Of a stretch of 64,000 nucleotides of DNA, positions 17,693 to 26,279 are shown one piece after another. Location: contig DASXUX010000089.1 in assembly GCA_036504595.1 (NCBI GenBank), positions 1 through 64,000 of the forward strand, in the 5' to 3' direction. The position numbers and the translations under genes are program-made. The notes below the pieces were generated by a model, which was not told the DNA's origin, searched no databases, and worked only from the letters and a program-made list of their open reading frames with translations. How positions within the stretch are numbered: the stretch's first letter is position 1; each line of letters starts with the position of its first letter. The DNA comes from DASXUX01 sp036504595 (GTDB lineage: Bacteria; Planctomycetota; SZUA-567; H5-PLA8).

Positions 17693-19092
17693 ACAGGTTC
17701 CTGGCGCTTGGCGTGTTTTCTGTGCTCGTCGCGCCTGCCGTCAGTTTGGCCGCCAACTACGAGGAAAAGAACGAACGCCCCGATGCGCCGCTGGCCGCCG
17801 CGGCCGCGGCGGCGAAGGACATGCCCATCGGCGCTGGTTTCAAGGCTTCGCTGGGCGGCTCAGCGCAGCACCGCTACCAGTCCTTCGACAATCTCGTCAA
17901 TTACTTCGCCGGCACAGCAGACGCGGCCAGTTCAAGCGGCCATAGCCACGATTTGTCGCTCTTTGCGCGCGAACGCGTCAACCTGGAGATTCATCACGAC
18001 TGCGGGCTGCGTTTTTTTCTGGAAGCGCAAGACGCACGGGAATTTTCGCACGGTCGTCCCGCCAGCCCCGTCGCGACTGAGAATTTCCTGGACTTGTACC
18101 AGGGCTATCTGGATTTCGGCTTCAGGCCCGACATCGTCGACAAACCCACGCTGCAGTTTCGCGTGGGCCGCCAGGAATTGGAGCTTGGCAACGGACATTT
18201 CTTCAGCGCTCAGGACTGGAACAACACCGGACAGAATTTCGACCTGGCCAGAGCCGACTGGCGACCGGACGGATTTGAACTGACGACCTTCGCTGGCTGG
18301 CCGCTGGACGCGGCGCGACGGAAATTCGACGTACCCAGCGGTGAGACCATCGCCGGGGCAAACCTGAAAGCCGTTGGCATTCCCTTCGGGCACATCGTCG
18401 AGGGCCGCCTGCTGTACAAATGGGACGAACGCACCACCGTCGCCGGCGAGCGCGGCACAACCGGGCCCGAGCGGCGCTGGACGTTGGGCAGTCAGGCCCG
18501 CGGCCATTTTCTGACGACTTGGGATTACACGCTGGACGCCTCATACCAGACAGGAAGCAGTGGCGGAAGCAACATCCGGGCGTGGAATGCCTATGGAGAG
18601 GCCGGCTGGACGTACCGCTTCAAGTGGCGTTCGCTGCGAGTGGCTGCGCAGTACAGCCAGTCATCAGGCGACAGAAATCCCGCGGACGGGACCGTGCAGA
18701 CATTCGATCCGCTTTTCGCTGATCAATATCTGTTTCACGGCAAGCTGCTGATCGCCGGCGACCGCAATCTCGAGGACTTCAACCCCAAAGCGCAGGCACG
18801 ACTCTGGCGCGGCGGCCTCATCCAACTCGACTACCACCTCTTTCGGCTGAACCAGGCGCGCGACGCACTCTATCGGGCCTATGAAGATACCGTGCGCCAC
18901 GACCCAACCGGCAGGGCCGGTCAGGATGCCGGCCAGGAAATCGATCTCCAGATCTTCCACAACTTCAACGACAACCTGTCGCTCGGCGGCGGCATGTTTC
19001 TCTTCGATCCAGGAAGTCTGTTCGGCGAAAGCGAGGGCCCGCGCGTTCACCCTGCGCGCAGCTTCTTCATTATGCTCAAAACAAGTTTCTGA
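17689..19092 (+). CDS. AlgE-like (alginate export family) outer-membrane porin
   Basis: A 467-aa protein with a signal peptide (LGVFSVLVAPAVSLA) and a beta-barrel pattern of alternating residues ending in an aromatic C-terminus (FFIMLKTSF). Segments typical of the alginate-export family are visible: HRYQSFDNL, FLEAQDAREFSH, GFRPDIVDKPTLQFRVGRQELELGNGHFFSAQDWNNTGQNFDLARADWRPDGFELTTFAG. Family members form outer-membrane channels for anionic polysaccharides or other solutes. It begins in an ATGA overlap with the kinase stop, so it is the third gene of an operon with the peroxiredoxin lipoprotein and kinase. The actual substrate is not visible. Confidence 0.85.
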   Translation: MNRFLALGVFSVLVAPAVSLAANYEEKNERPDAPLAAAAAAAKDMPIGAGFKASLGGSAQHRYQSFDNLVNYFAGTADAASSSGHSHDLSLFARERVNLEIHHDCGLRFFLEAQDAREFSHGRPASPVATENFLDLYQGYLDFGFRPDIVDKPTLQFRVGRQELELGNGHFFSAQDWNNTGQNFDLARADWRPDGFELTTFAGWPLDAARRKFDVPSGETIAGANLKAVGIPFGHIVEGRLLYKWDERTTVAGERGTTGPERRWTLGSQARGHFLTTWDYTLDASYQTGSSGGSNIRAWNAYGEAGWTYRFKWRSLRVAAQYSQSSGDRNPADGTVQTFDPLFADQYLFHGKLLIAGDRNLEDFNPKAQARLWRGGLIQLDYHLFRLNQARDALYRAYEDTVRHDPTGRAGQDAGQEIDLQIFHNFNDNLSLGGGMFLFDPGSLFGESEGPRVHPARSFFIMLKTSF

Positions 19093-19095
19093 TGG

Positions 19096-20025
19096 CTACG
19101 GGGATTTCTTGAGCGTGAAGCCGATCTCGCCGGCGCCGGTAGAATTGGTACTCACGCCCACGCCTTTCATGGCGTTGTTCTTTGAAGTCACGTGTCCGGA
19201 AAGCACGAGGTTCTCGCTCCCGTCTGCCGTAGCGCCAGTGAGCCAGAAGTTTCCGCCGCCGATCTGGCCGTTCATCGAATAGGTCTTACTGCCGGCGGTG
19301 ATTGTGGCGGTAAGCGTTGACTCGCTTTGGGTAAATGTCGCTGTGGCGGCGCCATTGGAGGTGGCAGCTTTCGAGCCTGCGGTTTGGGCAAAGAACTTGA
19401 CTCTGAATGAGCCCGTCCATTGACCGCTGATTCCGCTGCCCCCGCCGGCAGCGCCGATGGTAATCGCCAGCGTTTTGCTGTCTGAACCGACGGAGTTACT
19501 GGCGCCGAGCGTTACCTGCGTCGTTCCAGCCGTTGTCGGTGTGCCGCTGATGGTGTCGCCGGAGAGACTCAAGCCATCAGGCAACGGTGACGCCGTGAAG
19601 GTGATCGGCGTCGTTCCGCTGGCCATGATCATGTAGTTGAATGTCGTGCCAACGCTGCCGCTCGTCGTCAAGGGACTTGTGATCGAGGGGGCCGTGGGGC
19701 CGCTCGGTCCGTTCACGGTGACGGTGCCAGTCATAATCGTAGGATGGAAATTGCAGTGGAAGGGGAAGCTTCCAGCCGCGTTGTACATGAACGAAAAGGA
19801 GTCCCCCGGATTCAGTGCCCCTGAGTCCCACACTCCGGTGTCGCTGGTTGACGTATGCTGCCTGTCGCCGTTGTTCGTCCAGATGATTGTGTCACCAACG
19901 CTGATAGTCGGCGTCGCGGGCTGGAATGCGAAGCTGACGATCGAGACATTGACTGTGGCCGCCATTCCCCCTTTGGCAACCAGCAGCAGAGCAAATGTCA
20001 AGACAAGCGCGGAAGTTTTGGACAT
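19096..20025 (-). CDS. secreted cupredoxin with putative Ig-like domain
   Basis: A 309-aa protein with a signal peptide (ALVLTFALLLVAKGGMAA). Residues about 25-110 form a plastocyanin-like cupredoxin. The blue-copper ligands are visible as His in GDRQHTS and as Cys, His and Met in FPFHCNFHPTIM. A Gly/Pro linker leads to an Ig-like He-PIG-type repeat (ITFTASPLPDGLSLSGDTISGTPTTAGT), then a Ser/Thr-rich beta domain. It would carry electrons or bind copper outside the cytoplasmic membrane. The ATG at 20025 is chosen because AAAGGACAG lies just upstream and the signal peptide starts here. It converges with the AlgE-like gene and follows the Rieske gene on the same strand. Confidence 0.83.
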   Translation of the reverse strand: MSKTSALVLTFALLLVAKGGMAATVNVSIVSFAFQPATPTISVGDTIIWTNNGDRQHTSTSDTGVWDSGALNPGDSFSFMYNAAGSFPFHCNFHPTIMTGTVTVNGPSGPTAPSITSPLTTSGSVGTTFNYMIMASGTTPITFTASPLPDGLSLSGDTISGTPTTAGTTQVTLGASNSVGSDSKTLAITIGAAGGGSGISGQWTGSFRVKFFAQTAGSKAATSNGAATATFTQSESTLTATITAGSKTYSMNGQIGGGNFWLTGATADGSENLVLSGHVTSKNNAMKGVGVSTNSTGAGEIGFTLKKSP

Positions 20026-20246
20026 AAGGGCTGTCCTTTCGCATTGGAACGGCCTTTCCGGCCGGGTTCGCGCGGCAGGCGTCAAGCTGTGCACATGAAA
20101 TGCCGCAGCTCAACGCAGAACGCTAACTTCAGAAACGGCGCGTTTTACGGCGTGTCCTATAGGTTTCCGGCAAACGGGAGGATCATGCGCTTGTCGCGCG
20201 CGCTGCGAAGGATCCCCATCGCAATAAGCCGCACCGGCGTTCAATA

Positions 20247-20750
20247 TCAACGCTTCTTCGGCTTGGCCCAGTCCGGGAGTGGCGCCAGCTTGCCATGCGC
20301 AACCGTTTTGGCCGGGTCGGCCATGATTGCGCCACTGTTCTCGACTTTGGTCAGGTAGCTGGTGAGTGGAGTGCTTGCCGGGCCGCTGATGGGTTTGCCG
20401 GAGAGATCGAATGAACTGCCGTGGGCTGTACAGTAAATACTCCCGTCTTTAGTCACTGTCAGACGGTTATGCTGGTGCGTGCACCAGGCCGACAGACACG
20501 CGACGCCGTCGTCTGTGCGCGTGACGATCAACTCCCGCTTGGGCACTTCGGCCGCCGAGTCGTTCCGCAGGGACATCAAGTCTCCGATCTTGACCATACG
20601 GTCCTCGTCGGCAGCAACAGCCGCTGGCCGGCAGACACAGGCTGCCGCAACGCCGGCCGCAGCCCGAGCGAGCCAGTCCAGGCATTGGCGACGGGACATG
20701 GATGCAGATGTTTGATCGTTCGCAGCAGTGTCTTCAGATCGCTTGTCCAT
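20247..20750 (-). CDS. Rieske [2Fe-2S] protein with twin-arginine-like signal
   Basis: A 167-aa protein. An N-terminal SRRQCLDWLARAAAGVAAACV resembles a Tat signal. The Rieske cluster ligands are in AWCTHQHNRL and IYCTAHGSSFDLSG, the paired CxH and CxxH motifs. It should be an exported electron-transfer subunit. GGAG lies eight bases before the ATG at 20750; the open frame extends further upstream without a better start. It lies 56 bp downstream of a porin gene on the same strand and upstream of a cupredoxin, suggesting an exported redox module, but no cytochrome b partner is present here. Confidence 0.85.
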   Translation of the reverse strand: MDKRSEDTAANDQTSASMSRRQCLDWLARAAAGVAAACVCRPAAVAADEDRMVKIGDLMSLRNDSAAEVPKRELIVTRTDDGVACLSAWCTHQHNRLTVTKDGSIYCTAHGSSFDLSGKPISGPASTPLTSYLTKVENSGAIMADPAKTVAHGKLAPLPDWAKPKKR

Positions 20751-20806
20751 ACGTGCTCTCCAGGCGCCTCCACTACTAGCCAGCACGCGGCCGGCCAGAA
20801 CCACAT

Positions 20807-22225
20807 CTAGAATCCCGTCGAGATGCCGAAGAGATACGAGCGGCTGTTGCGATCCAGCCCGGACTCCTCGAGCGTTGTGCCAGACAAGTGCGAGGGGCTG
20901 TGATCGAACTCCACGTCGAACTTAAAGACCGTTGAGGGCAGCGGCCGGTAACCAAGGCCCACCACGACCCGGCGCAAGTCCCTCTGGTCAAGCTGCGCGC
21001 GGTTGAGATCCACGGATTCGTAGCGCGTCGCAAGAACGAGCTTGGGATCTTTGAATGAGCGGCCAAAGGGGCTTTTGGTCAGGAACTTCGGCCAAAACTT
21101 GTAGTAGCCCTCGACATAATAGCCGAACGCAGTCTGTCCTTTGGCCGTGTCGTTTCCGCCACTGTCCACGTGCGAAAGCGCCATTTCACCTTTCAGGCCG
21201 AAGTTCCATTTTTCGTACGTGAGATCGAGCGCGCCGATCCGCAAATTGCCGCCGTGCAGATGTAGCGTGTCACCCGCGTCGTTCTCGCCCTGAAAGCCCT
21301 TGAAGCCGCTGATGTACCCGGACAGGCCCAGTTCCAGGTAGTCGGCGAATGTTTTGAAACCGCGCGCTGGTTCGATCGCAACGCGTGCGGCGCCAGCCTT
21401 GCGATTGTAGAGCGGCTCGCGGCCTTCGTTGCGAATCTCATGAAAGCCGATTGCGGAGTTCACTTCGGTCGCGCGAGCCGGGTTGAATGCGTACGCCTCG
21501 TAGCTGAGTCCCAAATAGCCGTTGTCGATAGGTTTCCCGTGCAACCCCACGCCTTCCTCAAACCATGTGGAGGGAATCACGTGCAGATTTACGAGCGGGC
21601 GATCAACCAGGTTGTTGACGAACCCTTCATGATAGAGGTTGTATCGCCCGATCGGGACAAGGACCATTCCGGCGCGGAAGTTGATTGCTTTGTCGAAGCT
21701 GAAGTCCAGATAAGCCTGCTCCAGTTCCAGTTCGCCGCCTGTGGGTTCGCCTTCGATCGTGGCGCCATGCTCCTGCTCCAACTCGGCGTAGAATCTCAGC
21801 CGTTCGTTGATCTGAGCGTTGAGCTGCGCCACCGTGCGCAGTTGGTCGAACGACGGAATACGATCCTCACGGCTGATGTATGTGAACTCCGTGTAGCCGC
21901 CGATATTCAACCGCGACACAGATGTCACGGCGTTGGCCGGCACGGGGGCGAGCACGCGCTGTGCGACCGGCGCGCCAGTCTTTCCGGCCAGCGTTTCGTC
22001 GATGCGCTGATTGATCTCGCGTTTCTGCCCGCCCGTCGTGCGCAGATCCTTGATCTCGCTTTCGAGGGCCGAAATGCGGCTCTCGTAGGCCTGCCGCATG
22101 GCTTGAAGTTCGGCGCGCAGGGATTCGCCATCCGCCTCTCCGGCTCTGGCGCGTTGCAGCAGCCCGCCCAGTCCAAGGCAGGCGAGGACGAGGAGTGGGG
22201 TGATGCGGCGACCGCGGTTGAACAT
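20807..22225 (-). CDS. outer-membrane porin with N-terminal coiled coil (phosphate-selective porin O/P type)
   Basis: A 472-aa protein: signal peptide (LLVLACLGLGGLLQRARA), a coiled coil at about 30-65 (LRAELQAMRQAYESRISALESEIKDL), and then a beta-barrel starting RLNIGGYTEFTYISRED and ending in Phe (YLFGISTGF). FRAGMVLVPIGRYNLYHEG and the regular barrel strands fit the porin O/P group. A coiled-coil N-terminus on a porin is common in Planctomycetes-like bacteria and may act as a periplasmic spacer. A perfect 17-bp palindrome lies 43 bp before the start codon. The Rieske gene follows after 56 bp. Confidence 0.82.
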   Translation of the reverse strand: MFNRGRRITPLLVLACLGLGGLLQRARAGEADGESLRAELQAMRQAYESRISALESEIKDLRTTGGQKREINQRIDETLAGKTGAPVAQRVLAPVPANAVTSVSRLNIGGYTEFTYISREDRIPSFDQLRTVAQLNAQINERLRFYAELEQEHGATIEGEPTGGELELEQAYLDFSFDKAINFRAGMVLVPIGRYNLYHEGFVNNLVDRPLVNLHVIPSTWFEEGVGLHGKPIDNGYLGLSYEAYAFNPARATEVNSAIGFHEIRNEGREPLYNRKAGAARVAIEPARGFKTFADYLELGLSGYISGFKGFQGENDAGDTLHLHGGNLRIGALDLTYEKWNFGLKGEMALSHVDSGGNDTAKGQTAFGYYVEGYYKFWPKFLTKSPFGRSFKDPKLVLATRYESVDLNRAQLDQRDLRRVVVGLGYRPLPSTVFKFDVEFDHSPSHLSGTTLEESGLDRNSRSYLFGISTGF

Positions 22226-22267
22226 GGCTGTTTCCCTCCGAAGGTTGAAGATAGCCTTGTACTGAGA

Positions 22268-22284
22268 TTGCGACTCAGTCGCAA
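22268..22284. promoter_or_regulatory. Fur-family-like operator palindrome
   Basis: TTGCGACTCAGTCGCAA is a perfect inverted repeat of eight bases with a one-base centre, located 43-59 bp upstream of the porin start. Its 7-1-7 form resembles Fur-family boxes. Iron control of the porin and Rieske genes would make sense, but the regulator is not in this window. Confidence 0.55.
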
Positions 22285-22706
22285 CTATATTTTCAGTTAG
22301 AACGGCACGGCCGATTCATAACGGCCTTGCTCAAGACTACTGCGCTTTTGCGCGCGCGCTACAGTTTGGTTTTTATGGAGTAAAAGGCAGTCTGTGATGC
22401 AGAAAGTGTGTAATGCTGCGACTGACGAAGGCCTCCTCCGGCCGCGTCACAGGTAATTCAGTCGGCGATATCACTAAGCAGTCCAGCTCAGCCGCATCAC
22501 ATAGGGCCCTGTGTAACGTGCCGATGCAGCATGTTTCCGGGTTGACTAGGTGGAAGTCCGCAGGGCGTATCGGGTAATCATATTATCTTAAATAAATGCA
22601 AAATCATTGTAACATTTTTGCGGCTGGATCGTCATATATATATGGGGTCGAGTGGGATACTCTGTCGGTACAGAAGTGTTCTTTGACGAATGGATGGATT
22701 AGGAGT

Positions 22707-23121
22707 GTGCACATGTGCAGTCCTGGACAGAAAAGGCTTGAGGCTCGAGACCTGAGGCTTGAGAACGGAGTTTGGAAATCACCACATGTGCACTTTTTTA
22801 CAGGAGTTGAGCTGGGGGGAACGGGACAATTTTAGCAAAATGTCCTACGTTGTGCGGTTCTGGACGCAAGGGAAGCTGGTGGTTGAAGGCATCGGTCTGC
22901 AAACAGAGAGGGCGCAGACCGATGGTACCCTTCTTCACCACCACATGTGCACTTTTTTACAGGAGTTGAGCTGAGGGGGAACGGGACAATTTTAGCAAAA
23001 TGTCCTACGTTGTGCGGTTCTGGACGCAAGGGAAGCTGGTGGCTGAAGGCATCGGTCTGCAAACAGAAAGGGCGCAGACCGACGGTACCCTTCTTCACCA
23101 CCACATGTGCAATTTTTACAG
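22707..23121 (+). repeat. cluster of ATGTGCACTTTTTTACAG-type repeats, second field
   Basis: Copies at 22707-22732 (with GTCCTGGACAG in place of the T run), 22780-22803, 22939-22962 and 23099-23121. The best copies are identical over 24 bases, starting CACCAC. Orientation is the same as in the first field at 5996-6486. Confidence 0.8.
22804..23121 (+). repeat. 159-bp tandem duplication
   Basis: Units 22804-22962 and 22963-23121 differ at only a few bases. Each runs from GAGTTGAGCTG through a hairpin (ATCGGTCTGC pairing with GCAGACCGAT) to a terminal ATGTGCA...ACAG repeat. The repeat at both unit boundaries suggests duplication by recombination between repeat copies. Confidence 0.85.
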
Positions 23122-23271
23122 AGCGGAGCAGCGGGCGGGAGGGCGGCGGGAGGGCCGCACTACACAAAGGCACGCAATCCGGGAGGATTGCGCCACTATG
23201 GCCGACTTGACGGCCAATGGTGGGTGTGCTAACACGGTCCGCTTGTTTGCGAAATGGAAAGGGAAACGTTG

Positions 23272-24261
23272 ATGGCAACACCTTCTGTTGGCGTGCTGGG
23301 GTGCGGATATTGGGGCAAGAATCACGTCCGCAATTACATGGAACTGGGAGCGTTGGCGGCGGTCTGCGATCCGAGCCAGGCGGGGCGCGAGACGGCTGCG
23401 AAGATCGCTCCGGGCGCGCGCGTGGTCGATAACCCACAGGCCATCTTCGACGATCCGGCGATTTCCGGCGTGGTCATCGCGACTCCTGCTGAGACGCATG
23501 TGGCGCTTTGCGCGCAGGCCTTCGAAGCGGGCAAAGACGTTCTCTGCGAGAAGCCGCTGGCGTTGCGCTATGAAGACGCGCAGAAGGTGAACGCGCTGGC
23601 TCACAAACACAACCGGCTGCTGATGGTCGGGCACATTCTGGAATATCACGCGGCGGTTCTGAAACTGGCTGCTCTGATCAAGGCCGGCGAACTGGGCAAA
23701 GTGCAGTACATTTATTCGAACCGGCTCAACCTGGGGAAGATTCGCCGCGAAGAGAACATTTTGTGGTCGTTCGCGCCGCACGATATCGCGGTCATCCTGC
23801 GCCTGCTGGGCGACATGCCGTTCCAGGTCATGTGCGGCGGCGGAGCGTACGTGCAGCCGAACATCGCCGATGTGACCGTGACGCAGATGTTCTTCGACAA
23901 CGGCGTCGGCGCGCACATCTTCGTGTCGTGGCTGAATCCCTTTAAGGAGCAGCGCCTGGTGGTGATCGGCAACCGGCGCATGGCGGTGTTCAACGACGTC
24001 GCTAAAGAGCTGGTGCTCTACGATCAGTCGGTGAAAGTCGAGAAGGGCGAGCCGATTCCGGTGAAGGGCGAAGGACAGAAGATCGCTTACGACGGCGAAG
24101 AGCCGCTGCGGCGGCAGTCGAAGGCGTTTCTGGAAGCGATCGCTACGCGCCAGCCGCCGTTGACCGATGGCGAGAGCGCTCTGCGCGTGCTGCGCGTGCT
24201 GAATGCCGCTCAGCGGTCGCTGATGACACAGGGGCAGCCGGTGATGCTGCCGATTAGCTAA
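23272..24261 (+). CDS. Gfo/Idh/MocA oxidoreductase, WbpB/WlbA-like
   Basis: A 329-aa NAD-dependent sugar oxidoreductase. The Rossmann motif is VGVLGCGYWGKNHVRNY, followed by GVVIATPAETHVALCAQAFEAGKDVLCEKPLAL, then the C-terminal alpha/beta domain with MVGHILEYH. The closest functional group by context is WbpB/WlbA, which oxidises the 3-position of UDP-GlcNAcA. A WbpD-like acetyltransferase follows at once, and a WbpA-like dehydrogenase is 4.4 kb downstream. The start at 23272 (MATPS) removes six non-conserved residues of an in-frame upstream ATG at 23254. Confidence 0.85.
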   Translation: MATPSVGVLGCGYWGKNHVRNYMELGALAAVCDPSQAGRETAAKIAPGARVVDNPQAIFDDPAISGVVIATPAETHVALCAQAFEAGKDVLCEKPLALRYEDAQKVNALAHKHNRLLMVGHILEYHAAVLKLAALIKAGELGKVQYIYSNRLNLGKIRREENILWSFAPHDIAVILRLLGDMPFQVMCGGGAYVQPNIADVTVTQMFFDNGVGAHIFVSWLNPFKEQRLVVIGNRRMAVFNDVAKELVLYDQSVKVEKGEPIPVKGEGQKIAYDGEEPLRRQSKAFLEAIATRQPPLTDGESALRVLRVLNAAQRSLMTQGQPVMLPIS

Positions 24262-24270
24262 CGGCAAGTA

Positions 24271-24324
24271 GCGCAATCCTCCCGGATTGCGCCGGACGGG
24301 TTACGCAATCCAGGAGGATTGCGC
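24271..24324. repeat. paired GCAATCC/GGATTGC palindromes
   Basis: GCGCAATCCTCCCGGATTGCGC (24271-24292) is followed by a second, inverted-type copy (24303-24324). One further copy, CGCAATCCGGGAGGATTGCG, lies upstream of the same gene pair at 23173-23192. Folded together they can form two hairpins in the wbpB-wbpD gap and may affect transcript stability. Confidence 0.7.
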
Positions 24325-24347
24325 TACCACGGCTTCAGGAGAATCTC

Positions 24348-25010
24348 ATGGCAACCAGCCCGTACTTCGTGCACGAATCGGCCTATGTGGATCAGCCGTG
24401 TGAAATCGGCGACGGCACGAAGATCTGGCACTTCTGCCACGTGAGCAAGAACGCGAAGCTCGGCAAGAAGTGCATCCTGGGGCAGAACGTCTTCATCGCG
24501 GACAACGTCGTCGTTGGCAACAACGTTAAGATGCAGAATAACGTGTCTGTCTACACGGGCACGCTTGTTGAAGACGACGTGTTTCTGGGACCGTCGTGCG
24601 TGCTGACGAACGTGACCAATCCGCGCTCGCAGGTGCTGCGGCACACGCTGTACGAGAAGACGGTGTTGCGCCGCGGCTGCACGATCGGCGCGAACGCGAC
24701 CATCGTCTGTGGCTGCACGATCGGGCGGTATGCGTTCATCGCGGCGGGGTCGGTGGTGGCGAAGGACGTACCGGACTACGCTCTGATGATGGGCGTGCCC
24801 GGACGGCAGAAGGGCTGGATGAGCCGCCACGGCCACAAGCTTGGCGAACCGGACCGCGAAGGCATCATGCGCTGCCCGGAAAGCGGCTACCGCTACAAGC
24901 TGGACGCGAGCGGCCAGTTGCGCTGCCTGGATCTGGACGAAGACGCGCCGCTCCCGGCGGACAAGACGGTGGGCGAACGGACGTATGATGAGTTCAAGGG
25001 GAAGCGGTAA
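24348..25010 (+). CDS. left-handed beta-helix N-acetyltransferase, WbpD-like
   Basis: A 220-aa protein with hexapeptide repeats from about residue 15 to 150 (IGDGTKIWHFCHVSKNAKLGKKC, VGNNVKMQNNVSVYTGTLVEDDVFLGPSCVLTN, IGANATIVCGCTIGRYAFIAAGSVV). This matches WbpD/WlbB enzymes, which acetylate UDP-GlcNAc(3NH2)A on the way to di-N-acetylated uronates. The last 50 residues include CPESGYRYKLDASGQLRCLD, a C-terminal extension that may be a small metal- or substrate-binding tail. GGAG lies before the ATG. It probably forms an operon with the WbpB-like gene 86 bp upstream. Confidence 0.88.
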   Translation: MATSPYFVHESAYVDQPCEIGDGTKIWHFCHVSKNAKLGKKCILGQNVFIADNVVVGNNVKMQNNVSVYTGTLVEDDVFLGPSCVLTNVTNPRSQVLRHTLYEKTVLRRGCTIGANATIVCGCTIGRYAFIAAGSVVAKDVPDYALMMGVPGRQKGWMSRHGHKLGEPDREGIMRCPESGYRYKLDASGQLRCLDLDEDAPLPADKTVGERTYDEFKGKR

Positions 25011-26262
25011 CGGCGGTCGCGGGAACGGGCGTCGGAGCGACGGTGTGGCGAAGTGAGGGACGCAGGCGTTCTTGAGCATGACTGAAGCCGGCAATGAAGA
25101 AGAACATCGACATCATCTTGTAGGCCAGATAGATGTCGATGAAGCACATGTTCAGCATCAGGACCAGCGCGCACGCCAGCAACATCCGGTTGTGCGCACC
25201 CAACGTCAGCAGGAACGCCAGGAAAAGTCCCGTTCCTACGATTCCATGTTCGGTGATCATCCGGAGCCATCCGCCATCGACGGCAGGCCCCCAGACGCCG
25301 GGGCCCATCCCGAACAGCCAGCGCAGCGGATCCTGGGACTGGTAACACTTCGCAACGTAAGACCACTTCTGCATTCTGACGACCCAACTGATGTCGTACT
25401 TTTCGGGATCGAGGGCGAAGCCAGTGGCGGCCACGGTGTTGATGTCCACCTTCGTGCCGAGCGAGACATCCGTCTTCGCGTAAACTTCGGCGGCATACGC
25501 AAGGTTCTGCGAGCGGAAGAGCGATCCGGTTCGCGCTTGCAGCGGCTCGGAATTCAGCACGAGCGCAACGGTGCCCGCCAGAGCCAAGCCGGAGAACACA
25601 GCAGCTTTAACACGAGTCGTCTTATGGAAACAGCAATAGAGAAGATAGCAGGCCAGCAAAAACACATGCGCCGCGACTCCAGAGCGCGCGCCGGTCAGGA
25701 GAACCAGCGACAACAGCAGCAGGCCGATGACCAGATTGCGGATCACCTGTCTGACGCCCCGGCCGAAGGCGTAGCAGGCCAGTATCAGATTGAGCAACGC
25801 GGAGATTTCCCAAGGTCCGCCGGTCACGCCCATCACGCGGTCGGTAGAGGCTTCTACGTACGTCCCGATCGAGAACGCGCCGACCAGCCCTGTGCTTTGC
25901 AGCACCATGATGCCGGCATTCACGATCAGCCAGGCTGCAATGATCCGGTCCAGGCGCACGCGCTGGCACAACACGGCTCCCGCGTAAAAGAACATGAAGT
26001 ATTCGATCGGACGCAGGACATACAGCAGGCTGGAGCCGTTCAAGAGCGCGGAGGCGACGCCGGCCAGGATGAAGGCTCCAAAGAGATACTCCAGGCGGCG
26101 GCTGACTCGCGCACGCCGGCGCGCCAGCAGCAGCCAGCCCGCGAAGCAGGCGATCATGAAGTCGTCGATGCGCAGACCGGCATTCTCGCCCGCCACACTG
26201 ATCAAGTTGATCTTGGGGATGAACAGCAGCAGGAGGCAGCCGTAAGCCAGAATTGTCAGCAT
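24994..26262 (-). CDS. O-antigen ligase/polymerase-like membrane protein
   Basis: A 422-aa polytopic protein with about 10-12 hydrophobic helices and a large loop between about 280 and 360 (SLFRSQNLAYAAEVYAKTD to GMGPGVWGP), the pattern of WaaL/Wzy-type proteins (O-antigen ligase family). It would join or polymerise glycan units in the inner membrane. The ATG at 26262 lies 17 bases after the glycosyltransferase stop. A GTG at 26283 overlapping that stop as GTGA is an alternative start adding seven residues. Its 3' end overlaps the WbpD-like gene on the other strand by 17 bases, so the two are tail to tail. Confidence 0.8.
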   Translation of the reverse strand: MLTILAYGCLLLLFIPKINLISVAGENAGLRIDDFMIACFAGWLLLARRRARVSRRLEYLFGAFILAGVASALLNGSSLLYVLRPIEYFMFFYAGAVLCQRVRLDRIIAAWLIVNAGIMVLQSTGLVGAFSIGTYVEASTDRVMGVTGGPWEISALLNLILACYAFGRGVRQVIRNLVIGLLLLSLVLLTGARSGVAAHVFLLACYLLYCCFHKTTRVKAAVFSGLALAGTVALVLNSEPLQARTGSLFRSQNLAYAAEVYAKTDVSLGTKVDINTVAATGFALDPEKYDISWVVRMQKWSYVAKCYQSQDPLRWLFGMGPGVWGPAVDGGWLRMITEHGIVGTGLFLAFLLTLGAHNRMLLACALVLMLNMCFIDIYLAYKMMSMFFFIAGFSHAQERLRPSLRHTVAPTPVPATAVTASP

Positions 26263-26279
26263 GCGAATGCGCCGAAGCC

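Larger units (their letters stand above)
22226..23271. other. 1.0-kb gene-free repeat field
   Basis: Apart from the operator at its left end, the stretch holds repeats only: four copies of the ATGTGCACTTTTTTACAG-type unit, a 159-bp tandem duplication, and a CGCAATCCGGGAGGATTGCG palindrome (23173-23192). Open frames through it merely translate the duplicated units. The 22300-22600 part is AT-richer than its surroundings and has no feature I recognise. Confidence 0.6.

Noticed and set aside
22707..23121. CRISPR-like direct repeats
   Set aside because: Intervals are irregular and the longest spacers are themselves duplicated; the unit is a dispersed repeat.
22759..23272. Small genes encoding MCTFLQELS-type peptides
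   Set aside because: They are translations of the repeat itself, present because the repeat is duplicated; no ribosome binding site.
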